In this document: piece after piece, positions 25,513-33,579 of the stretch
How positions within the stretch are numbered: position 1 is the stretch's first letter
How the letters are laid out: every line of letters begins with the position of its first letter
Origin: an uncultured SAR86 cluster bacterium
Lineage (GTDB): Bacteria > Pseudomonadota > Gammaproteobacteria > Magnimaribacterales > Magnimaribacteraceae
Assembly: GCA_902618945.1 (NCBI GenBank)
Contig: CACNCK010000015.1
Location: forward strand, 1 to 36,189
DNA: 36,189 nt
Direction: 5' to 3'
The notes under the pieces: generated by a model
Seen by the model: the letters and a program-made list of their open reading frames with translations, nothing else
The model's database searches: none
What the model was told of the DNA's origin: nothing
Made by a program: the position numbers and the translations under genes

Positions 25513-26627
25513 TACCTTACCAATAACTTTTCTTTGTCATAGAATGGTAAGTCAACTACTTTAGCATCAAACTCACCAGATGAAGTGATGACTTTCACTT
25601 CATAATCACAAGGTCTTGTCTCGTTTAGACGTATCAAACCGACCCCAGATTCTAAATATGGAGACCATGCGCCAGCGCTAACAAAACCAATATCTTTACC
25701 GGAATCTACTACTTTATCTCCTCTAATCAATGAAGCCTCACCACAAAGCAAGCCTTTTAACCTTAGAGATTTATGATTTGTCTCCATGAGCGCCTTTCGT
25801 CCAATAAAATCAACTTTATCTAGATGAACTAAACGATCAAGGCCTATTTCGAAAGGATTGAGCGACTGATCTATATCTGTTCCATAATCAAAAATACCAG
25901 CCTCTATTCTTCTTATATGCATAGAAGATACATCTGAGGGCATCAAACCCGCAGGCGATCCTTTTTCGAGCAGAAAGTTCCATAGTTTTACCCCATCAAA
26001 ATCTGAATTTTTCGAATATATTTCAAACCCTCTTTCGCCAGTCCAACCAGAACGAGATATATAGAAAGAATTTCCATTTATATCTACTTCGGCCACTGCA
26101 TAATAAGGAAAATCATCTATGGACCTATCGCAAACTGCTTCTAAAACGTCTAGAGACGTGGGTCCTTGAATTTGCAAGACCCAAGAATCGAAATCCTCTA
26201 TGGATGCATCAAAATTATCCAATATGGCATGAGCCCAATTCAAAAAGTCTCCATTTGCTTGTACATAAATAAATTCCTCTTCATTGGGTCTCATCAAGAC
26301 ACCATCCATCATAATGCCTCCACTATGATTACAAGCAATAGCATAGCCAGCTTTTCCAACTGCTATCTTGCTGACATCTCTGGTGAATAACATGTTAAGC
26401 AATTCAATTCTGTCTTTACCAGTAATCTTTAAAGGCGTTTCAGGTACATCATATAGGCAGCAATTTGAGCGCATATGCTCGTAATGCTTTATTTCGTCAT
26501 TTCCTGAATTTATTGGATATAGTCTATTATTGTAAAGACCATACAAAGTATCTTCTCTATTATTGCACTCAAAAAAAGGTGACTTTTTAAATCTGTGATC
26601 TGAAACAGGTAAGTAAGATATCCCCAT
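25512..26627 (-). CDS. GcvT/DmdA-like folate-dependent aminomethyl- or demethyltransferase
   Basis: A 371-residue protein of the glycine-cleavage T-protein superfamily. It starts like DMSP demethylase (RFKKSPFFE, then LYGLYNNRLYPIN). Later blocks are ITGKDRIELLNMLFTRDVSK, VLQIQGPTSLDVLE, SGWTGERGFEIY and RRIEAGIFDYGTDIDQSLNPFEIGLDRLV. At the site where GcvT carries a catalytic Asp (GGxLDDL) it reads GGIMMD (103-108), so ordinary glycine cleavage is unlikely; P. ubique DmdA as I recall it has Asn there. GGGGAG precedes the ATG. It is coupled to the MTHFR-family gene. It likely moves a methyl group from a DMSP- or betaine-like osmolyte to tetrahydrofolate; the actual substrate is unproven. Confidence 0.75.
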   Translation of the reverse strand: MGISYLPVSDHRFKKSPFFECNNREDTLYGLYNNRLYPINSGNDEIKHYEHMRSNCCLYDVPETPLKITGKDRIELLNMLFTRDVSKIAVGKAGYAIACNHSGGIMMDGVLMRPNEEEFIYVQANGDFLNWAHAILDNFDASIEDFDSWVLQIQGPTSLDVLEAVCDRSIDDFPYYAVAEVDINGNSFYISRSGWTGERGFEIYSKNSDFDGVKLWNFLLEKGSPAGLMPSDVSSMHIRRIEAGIFDYGTDIDQSLNPFEIGLDRLVHLDKVDFIGRKALMETNHKSLRLKGLLCGEASLIRGDKVVDSGKDIGFVSAGAWSPYLESGVGLIRLNETRPCDYEVKVITSSGEFDAKVVDLPFYDKEKLLVR

Positions 26628-26724
26628 AACTCCCCTTATTATTCTTAAGTTAATTTTTGAACTATATTTTACTTAGCTTTAGCTTGTGCAGCTATGTTTT
26701 TAGCTTAATTTACGAGTATGTAAT

Positions 26725-27216
26725 CTAATTGACAATGAAACGACTCAGTACAAATTTACCTTTTTCTTGGATTCCTGCTTCGCCAATTGGCCTTCTTACA
26801 GCACTCGGGACATTTCCTACATAAAGTTGATAAGAACCAGGCTTTATAGGAACAAAGCTAACATGTGCCTTACCAATCTCATCACATTCAATTGCATTAA
26901 AACTTAATCCTTGTAGATGAATCTCAATATCTCCGACTGTCACAAGCCTTAAATGAGAATTTCTAAGTAAGTCAGGCATTTCAATTCTCCAACCCGACAA
27001 GTCATCTTTAACATCTGGGCAATTAATATTTAAACGATAATACTGACCTGTATTAAGGGAAATTTCTGAAGGTGTAAGACTAGGAAAGCCTTCTTGAGTA
27101 GTGCTTATAGTCAAATCCACTCCCATGGGTGGATACTGAGCTAGGTTTCCCAAAGATTCGCTATAAACGAAACTTTGGGAAACAATTAAAATAAAGGTAG
27201 TTAAGAATTTACGCAC
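26725..27216 (-). CDS. Secreted protein of unknown function
   Basis: A 163-residue protein with an N-terminal signal peptide (MRKFLTTFILIVSQSFVYS, cleavage likely before ESLGN), so periplasmic or extracellular. The mature part is beta-rich. A C-terminal half reading ECDEIGKAHVSFVPIKPGSYQLYVGNVP recalls small cupredoxin-like folds, but the full copper-ligand set (His-Cys-Met) is not clear. Cys85-like and Cys-x-Asp positions (INCPDV, IECDE) may form a disulfide. Gap to the GcvT-like gene is 97 bp and to guaC 48 bp. Not recognised. Confidence 0.55.
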   Translation of the reverse strand: MRKFLTTFILIVSQSFVYSESLGNLAQYPPMGVDLTISTTQEGFPSLTPSEISLNTGQYYRLNINCPDVKDDLSGWRIEMPDLLRNSHLRLVTVGDIEIHLQGLSFNAIECDEIGKAHVSFVPIKPGSYQLYVGNVPSAVRRPIGEAGIQEKGKFVLSRFIVN

Positions 27217-27264
27217 TTCTATTGTATCGATATTTGTTATTTACTTTTCGCCTGCAAAGGCCAT

Positions 27265-28257
27265 TTACTCTGTACCGAATATTGTGTTATGAGTATTATT
27301 GACTCGCACAAAAGTTGTACATTTAGAGAGAGTTTTTAGTCTTGTTGCTCCAACATAAGTACAAGCAGATCTTATTCCACTAAGAATATCTTTAATCGTG
27401 TCATCTGCCTTTCCACGATATTCCACTTCCACGGTCTTACCTTCCACTCCTCTGTAAGCATTATGATTGCCATGTCTACTCATGGCAGATTCAGATGCCA
27501 TGCCATAAAATTTCATAACTCCATTTTCAACTTTTCCATCACATTCATCATGCCCCGCAAGCATACCTCCGAGCATTACAAAATCAGCTCCTGCAGCAAA
27601 GGCTTTAACAATATCTCCAGAATTTACGCAACCGCCGTCAGCTATGATATGTGCGTCAAGTCCGTGAGCGGCATCTGCACACTCTATGACAGCACTTAGT
27701 TGAGGATAGCCAATACCAGTTTTGATCCTGGTCGTGCAAACAGATCCTGGTCCTATGCCCACCTTTACAATATCTGCACCGGCTAAAATTAGCTCTTGAG
27801 TCATATCTGCAGTTACAACATTACCCGCAGCAATCGTTGCATCTGGACATTTATCCCTGAGTTTCTTCACAGCATCGACAAACTTTATTGTGTATCCATT
27901 GGCAACATCCAAGCCGATAAATCCCGAGGCAGTCTTAGCCAAGTTGTTAATATCATCAATCCCTCCAAACCAACATATGTTGGCTTTGCCCTTTTTGAAT
28001 TTACCTTGATCTTTCTTTAGATGATGTTTAGCAGGACAAGTTATTAACTTATATTTGGATAAAACTTTGTGCATAGCTGGTGTACCAACTGTGTCCATAT
28101 TTGACGACATGATAGGTATCCCAGTCCACTTCTTCTTACTCCATAAAAAATTATGAGTACGTTCCAAATTAACCTCACCTCTAGAACTCATGGTTGATCT
28201 TTTAGGCCGAATTAAAACATCAGAGTAATCTAGCTTTATTTCCTCATTTACTAACAA
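27265..28257 (-). CDS. guaC: GMP reductase
   Basis: A 330-residue enzyme that deaminates GMP to IMP with NADPH, linking guanine nucleotides back to the purine pool. It closely follows E. coli GuaC: KLDYSDVLIRPKRSTMSSR, SSNMDTVGT, FIGLDVANGYT, GNVVTADMTQELILAGADIVKVG, GIGPGSVCTTR with catalytic Cys174, GYPQLSAVIECADAAHGL, FVMLGGMLAGH and FYGMASESAM. The start is TTG at 28257. It aligns exactly with E. coli GuaC's N-terminus (same 20 residues before KRS), and no ATG lies nearby upstream in frame. GuaA occurs 8 kb away, giving both directions of GMP metabolism. Confidence 0.95.
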   Translation of the reverse strand: MLVNEEIKLDYSDVLIRPKRSTMSSRGEVNLERTHNFLWSKKKWTGIPIMSSNMDTVGTPAMHKVLSKYKLITCPAKHHLKKDQGKFKKGKANICWFGGIDDINNLAKTASGFIGLDVANGYTIKFVDAVKKLRDKCPDATIAAGNVVTADMTQELILAGADIVKVGIGPGSVCTTRIKTGIGYPQLSAVIECADAAHGLDAHIIADGGCVNSGDIVKAFAAGADFVMLGGMLAGHDECDGKVENGVMKFYGMASESAMSRHGNHNAYRGVEGKTVEVEYRGKADDTIKDILSGIRSACTYVGATRLKTLSKCTTFVRVNNTHNTIFGTE

Positions 28258-28310
28258 TATTTTCTCTCAATTTTTCTATGACTTTATATCAATTAGATAC
28301 TAATTTGAAA

Positions 28311-28338
28311 AGTCCTAAGTTTGAACATCTTTAGGACT
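28311..28338 (-). terminator. Terminator overlapping the LCMT-type methyltransferase stop
   Basis: Minus-strand stem AGTCCTAA / TTAGGACT (8 bp, 12-nt loop) followed by TTTTC. The TAA stop at 28331-28333 is part of the stem. It separates the methyltransferase from guaC. Confidence 0.5.
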
Positions 28339-29233
28339 CAGCCACAATAAAATGTTCAAGCTTGAAAATTTGACTTTCATGGAGCTTTCTCCCCACCGGA
28401 GTGAAGTAAAGAGAGTTTAGGTCTTCTAAAGTGACATTTTCTTTTACAGAATAACCATTTTCAAAAAGTAAACCTTCTAACTCTTCATCTGTATAGAAAG
28501 ATATCCAAGGCTCACCAACTTTAGCTGATAAGCTTTTAATCAAGTAAGCTTTTTTTACAGGGTTCGGATAACCCTCTCCGAAACAAGCTGCAGGATCTTT
28601 TTCCATAAGTTCATCAACATAAGACATAAAGAAAATAGATCTAGAATCTTTAGTAATCGTGGCTATTTCTTTAACCGTTGAACTTACTGCATCTTTAGAA
28701 ATGTATTGCGAAACACCCTCAAGTGTGAAAATAGTCGATTTAGTTTGATCAAATCCCGCAGCCAAAAGTTGTTCGCTTAAAGATTGATAGGAGAAATCTA
28801 CATTTACATAAGTTATATTCTCTAGATTTGGCAAATCCTTGGGCAACTTAGAAAGTTTTATGTCTGAAACTTCAGGTTGATCTACTTCAAAGATTTTCAA
28901 TGAAGCTGGTAGATTGAGTCGAATAGCTCGAGAGTCATATCCTGCCCCGAGGATTACATATTGCTCTATACCATCCTTTGTACTTTTCTCTATCAGATCA
29001 TCAATAAAACGGGTGCGTGCTATCAGATGTTCATGAAAACCAGGAGCAAGTTTACTGCTCAACCAAACATTTAACTTGTGTCCCATAAGCTTAATTACAC
29101 CGGAACCTATAACAAACTTATCAGCGTAGGGATCATTTATCACACGCTTTTCAGGACCTGCTATTGTTTCAATTAAGCGTTGTTTTGCCACGCCTTGAGC
29201 AGTACCATCTTTCACAAAAATTGAGTAACTCAC
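28331..29233 (-). CDS. SAM-dependent methyltransferase, LCMT/TIGR00027 type
   Basis: A 300-residue class I methyltransferase of the leucine-carboxyl-methyltransferase-like group. Motifs: GTAQGVAKQRLIETIAG at the N-terminus, RTRFIDDL (73-80), YVILGAGYDSRAIRL with the SAM-binding LGAGYDSR at 95-102, FEVDQPEVSDIK, TIFTLEGVSQYI and FTPVGRKL. Bacterial members are mostly uncharacterised methylases of small molecules or polyketide/osmolyte-like substrates. The start is GTG at 29233, with AAGGAG about 12 bp upstream. It is 30 bp downstream of the tyrosine phosphatase gene. Substrate unknown. Confidence 0.87.
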   Translation of the reverse strand: MSYSIFVKDGTAQGVAKQRLIETIAGPEKRVINDPYADKFVIGSGVIKLMGHKLNVWLSSKLAPGFHEHLIARTRFIDDLIEKSTKDGIEQYVILGAGYDSRAIRLNLPASLKIFEVDQPEVSDIKLSKLPKDLPNLENITYVNVDFSYQSLSEQLLAAGFDQTKSTIFTLEGVSQYISKDAVSSTVKEIATITKDSRSIFFMSYVDELMEKDPAACFGEGYPNPVKKAYLIKSLSAKVGEPWISFYTDEELEGLLFENGYSVKENVTLEDLNSLYFTPVGRKLHESQIFKLEHFIVAES

Positions 29234-29263
29234 AATTTATTATGTCTCCTTATTAAAATTATC

Positions 29264-30022
29264 TTATATTGTTTCCAGAAAATTCTGACGGATTTTATCC
29301 ATCTGGTTCTTAGTAATTCCTATTTTTTCAAGATACTCCACAACGCTTCCCCACTTAGACTCCACACCGTCTAAAAAATCTTTCATAGCATCGTGAGGTA
29401 CTCCTGCTATATTGATCATTTTTTTTCTATCATATCCATCAGGGTAACCAACAGTCCTCTCAATAAAGTCTGCCTGTCTTTCAGTATCAAGATTAGTTAA
29501 TAAATAATCTTCTTCTATTACATCTCGACTCACACCCAGAATAGAAAGTAAGAAAGCAGTTGAAACACCGGTTCTATCTTTACCAGCTGTGCAATGTAAA
29601 ACAACAGGCAAGTTAGACTTATCGGCTAATATTCCAAATAACCTAAGCCAAGAAGTAGGTCCGAATTCTAAGTAGCCTAAGTATCTCTTTCCTGAGATGC
29701 CTGTATCACCAACTAGTCTACTTAATTGATCACTCCCTCCCTCAGGAATAACCGCTATATTAATGTATTTAGCCCCCATGGCTTCCAAAGGACCTTTTCC
29801 TTGATCCGCAACCTCGTCAGGTTTACGCAGATCTATTTGTGTGGAGATCTTTAATTCAGATAGCTTTAATAAATCTCTATCTGTCATCCTGTCTTGTCTT
29901 CCAGTACGAAAGTAAAGCCCTTTTTTTACCTGTTGCCCGTCTTGATTTAAGTAACCGCCTATATCTCTGAAGTTAAAACAACCTTCAAAGGGATAATGTC
30001 TTTCTGTATAGTCGTTAATCAT
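29264..30022 (-). CDS. Tyrosine-specific phosphatase (Y_phosphatase3 family)
   Basis: A roughly 252-residue cytosolic protein-tyrosine or phosphoinositide phosphatase of the Y_phosphatase3 type (as in mycobacterial MptpB). The catalytic P-loop VVLHCTAGKDRTGVS contains the nucleophile Cys and the Arg six residues on. The N-terminal FNFRDIGGYLNQDGQQVKKG and LYFRTGRQDRMTD are the standard family lead. I place the start at the ATG at 30022; a TTG at 30028 would add two residues, and neither has a convincing ribosome-binding site. It lies 28 bp downstream of the FAD-oxidoreductase remnant. Substrate unknown; it could act on phospholipid- or protein-derived targets. Confidence 0.87.
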   Translation of the reverse strand: MINDYTERHYPFEGCFNFRDIGGYLNQDGQQVKKGLYFRTGRQDRMTDRDLLKLSELKISTQIDLRKPDEVADQGKGPLEAMGAKYINIAVIPEGGSDQLSRLVGDTGISGKRYLGYLEFGPTSWLRLFGILADKSNLPVVLHCTAGKDRTGVSTAFLLSILGVSRDVIEEDYLLTNLDTERQADFIERTVGYPDGYDRKKMINIAGVPHDAMKDFLDGVESKWGSVVEYLEKIGITKNQMDKIRQNFLETI

Positions 30023-30050
30023 TTTCAAATTTTTTTTAATGAATTCTAAA

Positions 30051-30233
30051 TTAGTGAATTCGTGCCCCTTGTTTAAGTAATGTTTGCTGAACTTTTTTTA
30101 TATCAACCGCTGAAACATCAGAATTAGTCTCAATTGAGACTGCTGCTAAACCTCCTGGACCGCTACCAACAACCAATACTTCCGTTCGATGGATAATTGG
30201 TGTTTCTCTTGCTAATTCATTTATAGTTTCCAT
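30051..30233 (-). pseudogene. Collapsed FAD-dependent oxidoreductase (N- and C-ends joined in frame)
   Basis: A 60-codon frame that starts normally (GGGAG then ATG) as an FAD-dependent oxidoreductase of the FAD_oxidored type: RETPIIHRTEVLVVGSGPGG carries the dinucleotide-binding GxGxxG at 22-27. After residue 31 the text becomes the family's carboxy-terminal tail: SNSDVSAVDIKKVQQ-like helix and TLLKQGARIH, then a stop. About 400 central residues that such enzymes normally have are missing, yet the frame is kept. The join lies at GCAGCA (complement of 30141-30146), beside a 16-bp palindrome. It cannot bind FAD productively. Either a true decayed gene or an assembly collapse. Confidence 0.7.
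30126..30141. repeat. 16-bp perfect palindrome at the deletion junction
   Basis: AGTCTCAATTGAGACT reads the same on both strands. It ends exactly where the tgctgc microhomology of the joined FAD-oxidoreductase ends begins (30141-30146). Confidence 0.85.
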
Positions 30234-30292
30234 AAACTCCCTTCTCCGTCATTAAAGTATATCCTCCTTACACTTCGTCTTCATCTCTAATA

Positions 30293-31303
30293 TCAAGATC
30301 GAACTTTGCATTCTTTACCGCCTAGCATCTTAACGAATAAATCCCACTGACTTTCATCTAAATCGCGTCCCGTCCACCAAATTGCATGTTCATTTGTATC
30401 TCGCAGATTATCAATTACTAGGCCCCACATCGGCTCAATTTGATTTGGTAGCATTGAGTAGCGAACATCTGTTACAAGACTTTTTTCTTGATCAAAGCCT
30501 AAATAGTCCTGAGAAAACCATCTAAACCTTTCAATATCTAAAGCCTGCTGACTCTCTTTATCAAGATCAGGTAGATGTTCCTGATAGTCGAAAATCTTGA
30601 TACTCTCACCCAAACACACAGTAGACGTTTGAACTGTTCTAATTGCATCAACATAAAAAGTCTTTTCGTGTTCATAAATAGATTTCCACAAAATTAAATT
30701 TCCAAAAGAGGGCTTAAGTGTAAGGCGCTCAGGATTATGCCCTCTTGACTCAGCAAGATCATTCGCCGTCGACAATGCTCTTTCATATTGAATAAAGCCC
30801 AAGGAGAGATAAAAAATAATCCATCCAATTGAAAAAAAGCTATAAATTTTTCTTTTGGTTTTTATTGCAGCTCCAATAAGGACTAGAACAGGAATCGTAA
30901 AGATAGGATCAACTATAGATATATTATTCCAAGTCACTCTCTCATTTGAGAAAGGCCAAAAAAGTAAAGTTCCATAGGAAGTGCATGCATCAAGTAATCC
31001 GTGGGTCGCATAACCCAAGAAACTTGCTATATAAATAGTCTTAAAATTCATGGATTTTTTAAATAAAGGAAAAATAATTGCTGAAACAATTAAAGATCCA
31101 AAGGGGATAAAAAAAAGTGAGTGAGAGAACTGCCTATGGTATTCGAGAAACAGAATTGGGTCAGTTGATGATTGAATCAAGACATCTAAATCGGGTGCTA
31201 ATCCTGCAAGGAAACCAATAACGCTAATCTTTAGTATATTTTTCTTATCCGCAGATGACTGTGAGAAAGCGGCACCTACTGTTCCTTGAGTTAGTGGATC
31301 CAT
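30293..31303 (-). CDS. YdjM/DUF457-like membrane-bound metal-dependent hydrolase
   Basis: A 336-residue inner-membrane protein. The N-terminal half matches the YdjM/DUF457 family: MDPLTQGTVGAAFSQ, GFLAGLAPDLDVLIQ, FLEYHRQFSHSLFFIPFG and GYATHGLLDACTSYGTLLFWPFS. These contain the Asp and His residues that give a phospholipase-C-like metal site. Four or five helices lie between about 27 and 175, followed by a soluble C-domain of about 160 residues (AESRGHNPERLTLKPSFGN...). Family members are linked to LexA-regulated or membrane hydrolase functions but are little characterised. It is 59 bp upstream of the pseudogene. Function uncertain. Confidence 0.82.
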   Translation of the reverse strand: MDPLTQGTVGAAFSQSSADKKNILKISVIGFLAGLAPDLDVLIQSSTDPILFLEYHRQFSHSLFFIPFGSLIVSAIIFPLFKKSMNFKTIYIASFLGYATHGLLDACTSYGTLLFWPFSNERVTWNNISIVDPIFTIPVLVLIGAAIKTKRKIYSFFSIGWIIFYLSLGFIQYERALSTANDLAESRGHNPERLTLKPSFGNLILWKSIYEHEKTFYVDAIRTVQTSTVCLGESIKIFDYQEHLPDLDKESQQALDIERFRWFSQDYLGFDQEKSLVTDVRYSMLPNQIEPMWGLVIDNLRDTNEHAIWWTGRDLDESQWDLFVKMLGGKECKVRS

Positions 31304-31368
31304 TTTTTTAGCTAGAGATAGATTTTATTTAAAATAATATGTATGCGAAGTTATAAAACCTTTTAAAG

Positions 31369-31752
31369 TTATACTACTTTCTCAAATAGCATTTCACGTA
31401 ATTCTTTCACACCTTCAGTTTTTGTAAAACAACTAAAAGAAATACTATTGATGATTTCTGTAAGATCATCCTCTGTCTCCCCAATGACACAAGGAAATGC
31501 ATAATTTTTTTCTAAAAATCTTCCTGGTATTTCATTGCGATGTAAGACTTCTACTTTGAATTCTTTTTTTAGTTCTTTTATAAATTCTAACCATTCAGAT
31601 CTCACAAAGATCTTGCTATGAGAAATATCGCATAGTTCACAATTAGTATTTTTTTTTAAAAGATTCTTATTGATCCAATATTTGATTTCATTCAATAATC
31701 CACCATCAGCATTGTAAATGAAATAAATTGTCTTAAATTTTTTTATTGTCAT
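31369..31752 (-). CDS. Conserved CxxC protein of unknown function
   Basis: A 127-residue soluble protein. The opening FKTIYFIYNADGGLLNEIKYWINK, a Cys-x-x-Cys followed by Asp-Ile-Ser-His (NCELCDISH, about 37-45) and SEWLEFIKELKK are features I recall from a small widespread family with a motif YNADxGLFN and CxLCxLTH, sometimes mis-named GTPase. The paired cysteines suggest metal binding or a redox disulfide. It is divergent from the enoyl-CoA isomerase gene, with about 100 bp between them holding the shared promoter region. Function not known. Confidence 0.6.
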   Translation of the reverse strand: MTIKKFKTIYFIYNADGGLLNEIKYWINKNLLKKNTNCELCDISHSKIFVRSEWLEFIKELKKEFKVEVLHRNEIPGRFLEKNYAFPCVIGETEDDLTEIINSISFSCFTKTEGVKELREMLFEKVV

Positions 31753-31852
31753 AAGGTTATTGATATTAAAGTATCTAACAAAAGTTTGTCTTTAGTTTCG
31801 ACCATTTTTTTATGTATAGTGTTTTGATCTTTAAACTTTTTAGGGAAATGTT

Positions 31853-32575
31853 GTGATAATACTAGAAAAAAAAGAGTCTATTTATTTTTTAACAATGGAT
31901 GCCGGGGAGAATCGTTGGAATACGACATTCGTGAGAGAAATTGCTAAAGCTCTAGATACAATTGAAGATGATGAAGGTCCAGGAGCATTAATTACATCTG
32001 CTACTGATTCAAAGTTTTTTTCAAATGGACTAGATCTAGATTGGATGCAAGCTCCCGAAGACTATCCAGATGGAGGTGATAGAGAAGTGTTCGGCGAAGA
32101 ATTCATGTATTTAATGGGAAGGTTTATCACATTACCAATTCCCACTATATGTGCGCTTAATGGACATACATTCGGTGCTGGTTTTATGTTTGCCCTTTCT
32201 CATGACTTCAGGATTATGAGAGAGGATAGAGGATTTTTATGCGCCAATGAAATGCAACTAGGTCTACCAATTCCAAGGCCAGAGCTTGCTTTGTTTAAGC
32301 ATAAAATTCCTGCAAATGCTTTCTTTGAAACTGTTCAATTATCTAAACGATGGACTGGTACTGATGCTCTTGAAGCTGGAATTGTTCAAGAGGTAAGCTC
32401 ATTTGAAGAGCTTTCTAATGTAGCCTTGATAAAAGCAAAAGAATTATCTCCCCTTGCGAATAATAGAAAAAACTTTGGCCATCAAAAGGAAATGTTATAT
32501 GGTGAGAATGCAGCCATTAATTTGTCCCATGGTCCTGCTTTTATGCTAAAAAATTCAAAAGATTTTGAAGTATAA
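31853..32575 (+). CDS. Enoyl-CoA delta-isomerase-like protein (ECI/PECI type)
   Basis: A 240-residue crotonase-fold enzyme resembling plant and peroxisomal delta3,delta2-enoyl-CoA isomerases: GENRWNTTFV, FFSNGLDLDWM (oxyanion hole and characteristic FSNGLDLxW), GHTFGAGFMFALSHDFRIM, and LCANEMQLGLPIP, where the Glu of ANEMQLGLP sits at the family's catalytic site. It shifts double bonds in unsaturated acyl-CoA during beta-oxidation. The start is GTG at 31853; the nearby ATG at 31848 is out of frame. AGGG precedes it at 31842-31845. The stop is embedded in a strong terminator hairpin. Confidence 0.86.
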   Translation: MIILEKKESIYFLTMDAGENRWNTTFVREIAKALDTIEDDEGPGALITSATDSKFFSNGLDLDWMQAPEDYPDGGDREVFGEEFMYLMGRFITLPIPTICALNGHTFGAGFMFALSHDFRIMREDRGFLCANEMQLGLPIPRPELALFKHKIPANAFFETVQLSKRWTGTDALEAGIVQEVSSFEELSNVALIKAKELSPLANNRKNFGHQKEMLYGENAAINLSHGPAFMLKNSKDFEV

Positions 32576-32607
32576 GCACAAAAGCGGCCTTGCCGCTTTT
32601 GTGCTTA
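32573..32607. terminator. Perfect 16-bp hairpin serving convergent genes
   Basis: The arms taagcacaaaagcggc and gccgcttttgtgctta (16 bp each, loop CTT) form a perfect stem with A- and T-rich runs on both sides of the core, so it can terminate transcription from either side. The TAA stop of the isomerase (32573-32575) is in the left arm. Confidence 0.88.
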
Positions 32608-32615
32608 CGAAGCAT

Positions 32616-33038
32616 TTACTCTACTTTAAACACTTCTGCTACCGCTTCACCTGCAATTAAATCAATAGTTCCACTTAGAAAATTTATTCCATCAGTTACA
32701 CTATCGACTGACTTAATGTTTATTTTAGTGCCATCCATAGTCCAAACACCCATTAAATCACCTCTCGATAGAACACCATCTGGGCTAATTCCTCTCCCAT
32801 AACCGATCCATGTTCCCGAATTTGGAATATTCGGATTAGATGTCAAAGTATATGAAAGATAGACTTTTCCGTATTGACCAATATCTGTATCTGGACTAGA
32901 TAAATTTATGGTACTTTCTAATTTACCAACAGTAATTGAATCAATATTCCATTTTCCAGTGAAGCTATCACCTGTAACTTCAAATGAATGCGCAGAAACT
33001 GCAAACATTAGAGTTAAAGCAAAAATATATTTCTTCAT
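32616..33038 (-). CDS. Secreted protein of unknown function
   Basis: A 140-residue protein with a Sec signal peptide (MKKYIFALTLMFAVSAHS, cleavage likely before FEVTG). The mature part is strand-rich with repeated glycine and serine patches: TGKWNIDSITVGK, GTWIGYGRGIS, RGDLMGVWTMDG, DGINFLSGTIDL. The final VAEVFKVE is a strand. The pattern looks like a small extracellular beta-barrel, but I do not recognise a family. AAGGAG stands close before the ATG. It converges on the isomerase gene and is divergent from the MAPEG gene. Function not known. Confidence 0.6.
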   Translation of the reverse strand: MKKYIFALTLMFAVSAHSFEVTGDSFTGKWNIDSITVGKLESTINLSSPDTDIGQYGKVYLSYTLTSNPNIPNSGTWIGYGRGISPDGVLSRGDLMGVWTMDGTKINIKSVDSVTDGINFLSGTIDLIAGEAVAEVFKVE

Positions 33039-33162
33039 TTTTTCTCCTTTATATTATGAATGAAATTTATTGTAACTTTTTTTTTGCCACTCACTAAATA
33101 TGGCTTAATGAATAAACTTAAATTTAAAATTAACATACAATGATTGAAAAAATGGAGAGGTT

Positions 33163-33564
33163 ATGAATCAAGCAGCACTTTTAACACCAGTATTTATATT
33201 AATACTATGGACCTTTGCTATCACCGCAATTATGGCCTACGGTCGAGTAAAATTTACAAAAGATCCACAGGATGCAGCTCACACAAAAGATTTAAAAGGA
33301 TTGATGCCTGCTTGGGTTGAGAGAACTTCAGATAACTATAATCATCTTTTTGAACAACCCGTGGCTTTTTATGTTGTTACTTTATCGATTGCACTAATCA
33401 ATAATATTGAACCTTTGATGGTTCAATTAGCATGGGCATTCGTTGCAGTAAGAATAGTACATTCACTTGTTCAGCTAACTATAAATATTGTCTTACTGAG
33501 ATTTGTTATTTTTGCAATTGGTTGGTTAATTATTGCCTATATGGCATTTTCTCAACTCCTGTAA
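33163..33564 (+). CDS. MAPEG family membrane protein
   Basis: A 133-residue inner-membrane protein with four helices. The cytoplasmic loop after helix 1 ends in DNYNHLFEQPVAFYVVTLSIAL, matching the family block NxFExPVxFY. Later helices carry VQLAWAFVAVRIVHSLVQLTINIVLLRF. MAPEG members include microsomal GST-type and leukotriene synthases that use glutathione at the membrane; bacterial versions are mostly uncharacterised. GGAGAGG lies about 4 bp before the ATG, and a TACAAT -10 (33136-33141) may be the promoter. It may serve membrane glutathione chemistry alongside the soluble GSTs. Confidence 0.85.
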   Translation: MNQAALLTPVFILILWTFAITAIMAYGRVKFTKDPQDAAHTKDLKGLMPAWVERTSDNYNHLFEQPVAFYVVTLSIALINNIEPLMVQLAWAFVAVRIVHSLVQLTINIVLLRFVIFAIGWLIIAYMAFSQLL

Positions 33565-33579
33565 TTTGTTTCACTCTAG

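Noticed and set aside
31780-31852. Promoter of the enoyl-CoA isomerase
   Set aside because: TTGTCT with TATGTA or TATAGT gives spacings of 19 or 23 bp, outside a convincing range.
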